Positions 59,510 to 64,000 of a stretch of DNA of 64,000 nt are shown here, piece after piece. The translations under genes and the position numbers were made by a program. The first letter of the stretch is position 1. Every line of letters begins with the position of its first letter. Below the pieces are notes generated by a model, which was not told the DNA's origin, searched no databases, and saw only the letters and a list, made by a program, of their open reading frames with translations. This DNA is from Draconibacterium sp. (GTDB lineage: Bacteria > Bacteroidota > Bacteroidia > Bacteroidales > Prolixibacteraceae): positions 1 through 64,000 of the forward strand of contig JADIYN010000014.1 in assembly GCA_016705335.1 (NCBI GenBank). Reading direction: 5' to 3'.

Positions 59510-60719
59510 TTAGTCTTGAAATAGAAATATCTTAATAAACTTATTTCCCTTTATAGTTCCGAAAGCGCCCTTTTTAACACTGAATTCGTCATAAACTTTT
59601 ACGTTATCAGGTTCAATACCCGGATAATAAATTGTAAATGGCACAGGGTCATGGGTATGTGTTTTTTAAAGCGCAAGGTGTTGGGTGGTCGGGCAGTATT
59701 GCAATCGCAACCGGTTCTTTCATCTTCCCGGTTTCTTCTATAATGTATTTTACAACACGATTATCAAGATATTCGATTGTTTTTGTTTTTAATTCAACAT
59801 CGCCTTCGTGGCCGGCTTCGTCACTGGCTTCAATGTGTAAATAAACTAAATCATTGGTTTTTAGCGCTTCAATGGCTGCCTTTGCTTTTCCTTCGTAATT
59901 TGTATCGTATAATCCGGTTGCACCTTCAACATGAATAACTTCCATGCCTGCATAAACGCCAATTCCGTGTAATAAATCAACAGCCGAAATTACCGCCGAT
60001 TTCTCAATACCGAACATCTCTTTTAATGTTGGCATTGCCGGTTTATAACCCGGAGACCAGGGCCAGATACTATTGGCCGGATCTTTTCCAATTGATTTGC
60101 GTTTGATGTTAACCGGGTGATTTTCCAGTAATTGTTGAGATTTAAGTATCAATTGATTTAGTACATCTGCTGTTTCTTTGGCTTCCACGGTTTTCGACTG
60201 AATTAAAACATCCCTGAATGGTGTTCCTGTAACATCATGAGGAGGAGTGCATTTCAAGTTTTTAACGCCATTTTTAATAATCAATAAATGACGGTATGAA
60301 ACTCCGGGATAAAACCTGATCGTTTCACTTCCTAACTTTTCGTTTAAAAAATGAATAAGTTCAGTAGCTTCCTGGTTGAAATATGTCCTCCTGAATGGTT
60401 TTTTATTTTTCGTTTTCAATTGTCAGCAAATTGCAGCGAAGCGCCAAATCTCCTGGTTGATTTCAACTCCCATACTTGCGGCTTCCAAAACGCCTCTTCC
60501 TTCAAAAACTTTTTCGACATCATAACCCAAAACGGCCATGTTTGCAATTTCGCTGCCGGGGTGCATTGTTGCCGGTACAGTTGTAAATAAACCAGATTTA
60601 CCATGTTCTGCAAGCCAATCAATATGAGGTTTATTAGCCATTTGCAAAGGTGTTTTTCCACCATAATTCTCGAGAGGCTCGTCTGACATTCCGTCGCCGA
60701 GTATGATAATGTATTTCAT
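59510..60719 (-). CDS. apgM: ApgM-family phosphoglycerate-mutase-like protein, probable homoserine kinase substitute (frameshifted)
   Basis: About 402 residues. The alkaline-phosphatase-superfamily metal motif IIILGDGMSDEPL starts it, then GSEIANMAVLGYD with the nucleophile Ser, and AGHEGDVELKTKTIEYLD and LPDHPTPCA near the end. Breaks lie near 60420 and near 59655; repair yields ALKNTHTHDPVPFTIYYPGIEPD. It resembles the archaeal-type cofactor-independent phosphoglycerate mutase. Its place between thrA and thrC, where a homoserine kinase is needed, with no GHMP kinase present, favours a homoserine kinase role, as comparative studies have suggested for Bacteroidota. Mutase activity is the alternative. 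Confidence 0.85.
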
Positions 60720-60759
60720 TTTTTAATTGTCTTTATTATATAATGATTTTAGAGGATAT

Positions 60760-60812
60760 TGAACACTGAACTTTAAACTTTGATCTCTAAACTCTGAACT
60801 CTAAACTTTCTC
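60760..60812. repeat. AAACTTTAAA-type degenerate short repeat
   Basis: GAACTTTAAACTTTGATCT continues as AAACTCTGAACTCTAAACTTT. It is the longest of the three similar tracts in this window and lies between apgM and thrA. Confidence 0.6.
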
Positions 60813-60815
60813 CAC

Positions 60816-63232
60816 CTAAATATTCGAAACTTTTATTAAATCGGCAAAAACCCCGGCGGCGGTAACTGACGCACCGGCACCGTATCCTTTGATTAACATG
60901 GGGAATTGCTGGTATCTTTCGGTTGTATAAATTACAAGATTGTTACTGCCTTCCAAATCGTAAAACGGATGCTTCGAATCAACTTCCTGTAAACCCACTT
61001 CAGCAATACCATTTTCAAAACGGGCAACAAATCGCCATCTTTTATTTTCAGCAGCAAGTTTTATACGTTTTTGTTCAAACTCTTCGTCGAGTTTCGAAAT
61101 ATTTTGCCAAAAATCATCAAGCGTTCCCTGGAAAAATGAATCAGGAACAAATCTGTTGATTTTAATTTCATCCATTTCAATTTCATAACCCGATTCACGG
61201 GCGAGGATAAGTACTTTTCTGGCAACATCAATTCCGCTTAAATCAATTCGTGGGTCAGGTTCAGAGTACCCTTCATCTTTAGCCATTTTAATGGTAAGGC
61301 TCAATGGAATATCCGATGAAATTGTATTAAAAATATAGTTCAAAGTGCCTGAAAGAACTGCTTCAATTTTTAGGATTTTATCGCCCGAATTTACCAGATC
61401 ATTTAAAGTGTTTATAATTGGTAAACCAGCTCCAACATTGGTTTCGAAAAGGAATTTCACTCCTTTTTGCTTTCCAATTTTTTTTATTTCGGAATAATTT
61501 TCATAATCAGATGATGCCGCTGCTTTGTTGGCAGTTACAATTGAGATATTTGAACGAAGGATATCTTTGTAAATAGAGGATACCGCATCAGAAGCTGTGC
61601 AATCAACAAACACAGGATTATAAATATTCATTTCCTTAATTTCCTGGCAAAACCTTGTAAATCAGATTTTTTATCAGAATTTTCAAGTTTTCCTTAAATG
61701 CGGAAATGTCAATTCCATCGCGGTCGAAAACCATTTTACGCGAATTGGCTACTCCTGTTAATTTTATATTGAGGTGTTTTTCTTCAACAATTTCTCCTGT
61801 TGTTTTTGTAATTGTTGAAGCAGGTTTCCACCAACTGTTCCAATTCCCATTAAAAATACGTTCAGTTCAACATTTTCAGAAAGAAAAAATGATTCGTGCA
61901 CCACATTTAAGGTTTTGCGCAAATCTTCATTTCGTACCACCCACGATATATTCAATTCCGAAGCACCCTGTGCAATGGCGATAATATTTATACCGCTTTT
62001 GCCAATTGTAGAAAACAATTTTCCTGCAATACCGGTTGAGTGTTTCATGTTTTCGCCTACAATTGCCACAATTGAAAGGTCGGTTTCGATAAAAATTTTG
62101 TTGATTTGCCCATTGGTTATTTCCTTTTCAAAATCTGTTTGAATTGCCGTTCTTGCAATTTCCACTGCATTTTCTTCAATTGCAATACTGATAGAATTTT
62201 CGGATGAAGCTTGTGAAATAAGTATTACATTCACGTTTTCGCGTGCAAGTGCCGTAAACAGACGCATTGAAATACCGGTAACACCAACCATTCCAATTCC
62301 CTGCAAAGTTACAAGTGCAATTCCCGAAATGGATGAAATACCTTTAATTATACGCTCATGGCCATTTTTTGCAACATGGGAAATTCTTGTTCCCTGGTTT
62401 TCCGGTTCAAATGTATTTTTAATAAGAATGGGGATAAGTTTTTTATACACAGGCAGAATGGTTGGCGGATAAATAACCTTTGCTCCAAAATGCGACAGTT
62501 CCATTGCCTCAGAATAAGTAAGTTCGGGAATTGTGTATGCTTTACTGATGATTCGTGGATCAGCAGTCATAAAGCCATTTACATCAGTCCATATTTCAAG
62601 GATTTCTACATCAAGAGCTGCTGAAATAATAGCCGCGGTATAATCAGAACCCCTCTTCCGATGGTTGTAAATTCTCCTTTAATATTTTTCGAAATAAAAC
62701 CCGGAATAACTGCAATTCCTTTAAAATCAGTGAAAATGTCCTGAATATTTTTGTTTGTTACAGTAAAATCAACAATTGCTTTTCCGAAATTACTATCGGT
62801 TCTTATAAATTCAGAAGAATCAAAACGTTCGGCACCAATAAACTGAGAAACAATATGAGAAGAAATTCGTTCGCCAATTCCGGCAATACGATCGAGTGTT
62901 TTTGCTGTTAATTCGCCTACAAGTGTTATTCCGGTCAGTATTTGTTCAAGTTCATCTAAAAGTTTGGTAACAGTTTGTATTATAGGTTCCGAGCCATTAA
63001 AAAGCTGATGAATTGTTTCATGGTGGCGGGATTTAATTTCAGCCAAATCATTGTGGAAGTTGTCATCGCCTTTTGCCGCTTTTCGAGCTGCTGCAAGAAT
63101 TTTATCGGTAATGCCTCCAAGTGCTGAAACAACCACAATAACGTCACAGTTTTGGTTTTCAACAATGCTTTTTACTTTTCTTATGTTTTCGGCTGAACCA
63201 ACCGAAGTGCCGCCAAATTTTAAGACTTTCAT
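60816..63232 (-). CDS. thrA: Bifunctional aspartokinase I / homoserine dehydrogenase (frameshifted)
   Basis: About 805 residues across three or more indels (near 62645, 61800, 61640). The aspartokinase domain has KFGGTSVGSAENI and FTTIGRGGSDYTAA (after repair). Two ACT domains follow (LVTLQGIGMVGVTGISMRLFTALA, VAIVGENMKHSTGIAGKLFSTI). The homoserine dehydrogenase domain has LMGIGTVGGNLL (NAD(P) binding), VDCTASDAV, TANKAA and the catalytic AKDEGYSEPDPRIDLSGIDVARK. It performs steps 1 and 3 of threonine synthesis and is feedback-regulated through the ACT domains. It leads the thrA-apgM-thrC cluster; upstream is recA. Confidence 0.95.
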
Positions 63233-63327
63233 ATTCTTGATGGATAACTAAAAACCTTTGATTTTTAAAAAAAATGGATGAATCGACAGAAGCGGTTCAC
63301 CCAGTTTTACTGTCTGTTTTAATATTA

Positions 63328-64000
63328 TTACACCAATGTTGTATTTCCTGTAATTGCTCCCACAATTTTGGTTTCCAGTTCCAGCGCCAATTCGGGGTTG
63401 TCGATAATTAATTTACGCACGGTTTCACGTCCTTGTCCCAATTTTGTTTCACCATAACTAAACCACGATCCGCTTTTTTTAATAATGTTGTATTGAACTC
63501 CCAAATCAACAATTTCACCTGATTTTGAAATACCTTCGCCAAACATAATATCGAATTCTGCTTTACGAAATGGTGGTGCTATTTTGTTTTTAACAACTTT
63601 CACCCTCACATTATTTCCCTGCACTTCCTCTCCGTCTTTTATCTGGCCAATGCGCCTGATATCCAAACGAACCGAAGCATAAAACTTTAGAGCATTACCA
63701 CCTGTGGTGGTTTCGGGATTACCAAACATAACGCCGATTTTTTCGCGCAACTGGTTGATGAAAATACAACAGGTTTTTGTTTTGCTAATATTTGCCGTGA
63801 GTTTGCGAAGCGCCTGTGACATGAGGCGAGCCTGCAATCCCATTTTTGAATCACCCATTTCTCCTTCGATTTCAGCTTTTGGTGTTAAAGCTGCTACTGA
63901 GTCGATAACAATAATATCTATCGCTCCCGAACGAACCAGGTTATCTACAATTTCCAATGCCTGCTCACCATTGTCGGGTTGCGAAATCAGCAATTCGTCG
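63328..64000 (-). CDS. recA: RecA recombinase (C-terminal part; window edge)
   Basis: The last 221 or so residues of RecA; the N-terminus lies beyond the window. Visible: the end of the core ATPase (IIVIDSVAALTPKAEIEGEMGD, the Walker B region), L1 near KMGLQARLMSQALRKLT, the L2-adjacent INQLREKIGVMFGNPETTTGGNALKFYASVRLDIRR, and the C-terminal domain. It ends 95 bp before thrA on the same strand. Confidence 0.97.
   Translation of the reverse strand, partial: DELLISQPDNGEQALEIVDNLVRSGAIDIIVIDSVAALTPKAEIEGEMGDSKMGLQARLMSQALRKLTANISKTKTCCIFINQLREKIGVMFGNPETTTGGNALKFYASVRLDIRRIGQIKDGEEVQGNNVRVKVVKNKIAPPFRKAEFDIMFGEGISKSGEIVDLGVQYNIIKKSGSWFSYGETKLGQGRETVRKLIIDNPELALELETKIVGAITGNTTLV

Noticed and set aside
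63233..63327. An attenuator or leader peptide before thrA
   Set aside because: Only 95 bp separate recA and thrA. No Thr/Ile-rich small ORF and no terminator hairpin were found there.

Overview
The window looks like chromosomal DNA of a Bacteroidota bacterium, most likely a Bacteroidales/Marinilabiliales-type organism (inference). The evidence is AT-rich DNA, SusC/SusD with a FecR/ECF-sigma pair, TAnnTTTG promoter boxes, the short 288-residue primary sigma factor, a DUF3078 protein, a BamA-like protein, a BatA-like protein, and the thrA-apgM-thrC order. There is no phage, insertion sequence or CRISPR array. Many genes are broken by single-base indels, usually one base lost from a short homopolymer, and each broken protein resumes in another frame. 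This looks more like uncorrected sequencing error than gene decay, so such genes are annotated as one CDS over their full span.

Layout: 0.1-3.5 kb (minus) holds a PD40/CXXCH lipoprotein and a DUF6057 membrane protein. 3.6-8.1 kb (minus) is ilvD-ilvB-ilvN with a complete attenuator: promoter, leader peptide with the run ILVLVV, and terminator. 8.25-11.5 kb (plus) is a second PD40/CXXCH + DUF6057 pair. 11.6-19.6 kb (minus) has a nucleoside-symporter-like gene and a SusD/SusC/FecR/ECF-sigma transport locus without enzymes. 19.7-26.1 kb has an HD hydrolase, a CYTH protein, a DUF3078 protein, an AHSA1 protein, a BamA-like protein and a TonB-like protein.

26.2-32.1 kb is the most unusual part. A sigma factor overlaps a membrane protein with three tandem anti-sigma-like repeats and a C-terminal TPR region. 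Facing it is a large exported, membrane-anchored TPR-CHAT protease. Divergent from the protease is a 51-residue peptide with a double-glycine-type leader. The upstream regions of the sigma gene and the peptide gene share AAGGGTTACCTTTTT followed, at identical spacing, by GAATA. I propose a sigma/anti-sigma/CHAT/peptide regulatory system.

32.1-42.3 kb is housekeeping: rlmL, cysE, a NadR-type kinase with pnuC, an S41 protease, guaA, a LysM/receptor-like protein and rocD. 42.5-52.2 kb has a BatA-like protein, an isoaspartyl peptidase, a CarH-like B12-binding MerR regulator, an outer-membrane barrel, an NlpC/P60 peptidase overlapping a tiny membrane protein, a PgpH-like HD phosphodiesterase and an S41 lipoprotein. 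52.5-64 kb has tRNA-Arg, a FeoA-FeoB fusion with a FeoB-associated Cys-rich protein, rpe, rpoD, the threonine genes thrC-apgM-thrA and the 3' part of recA.
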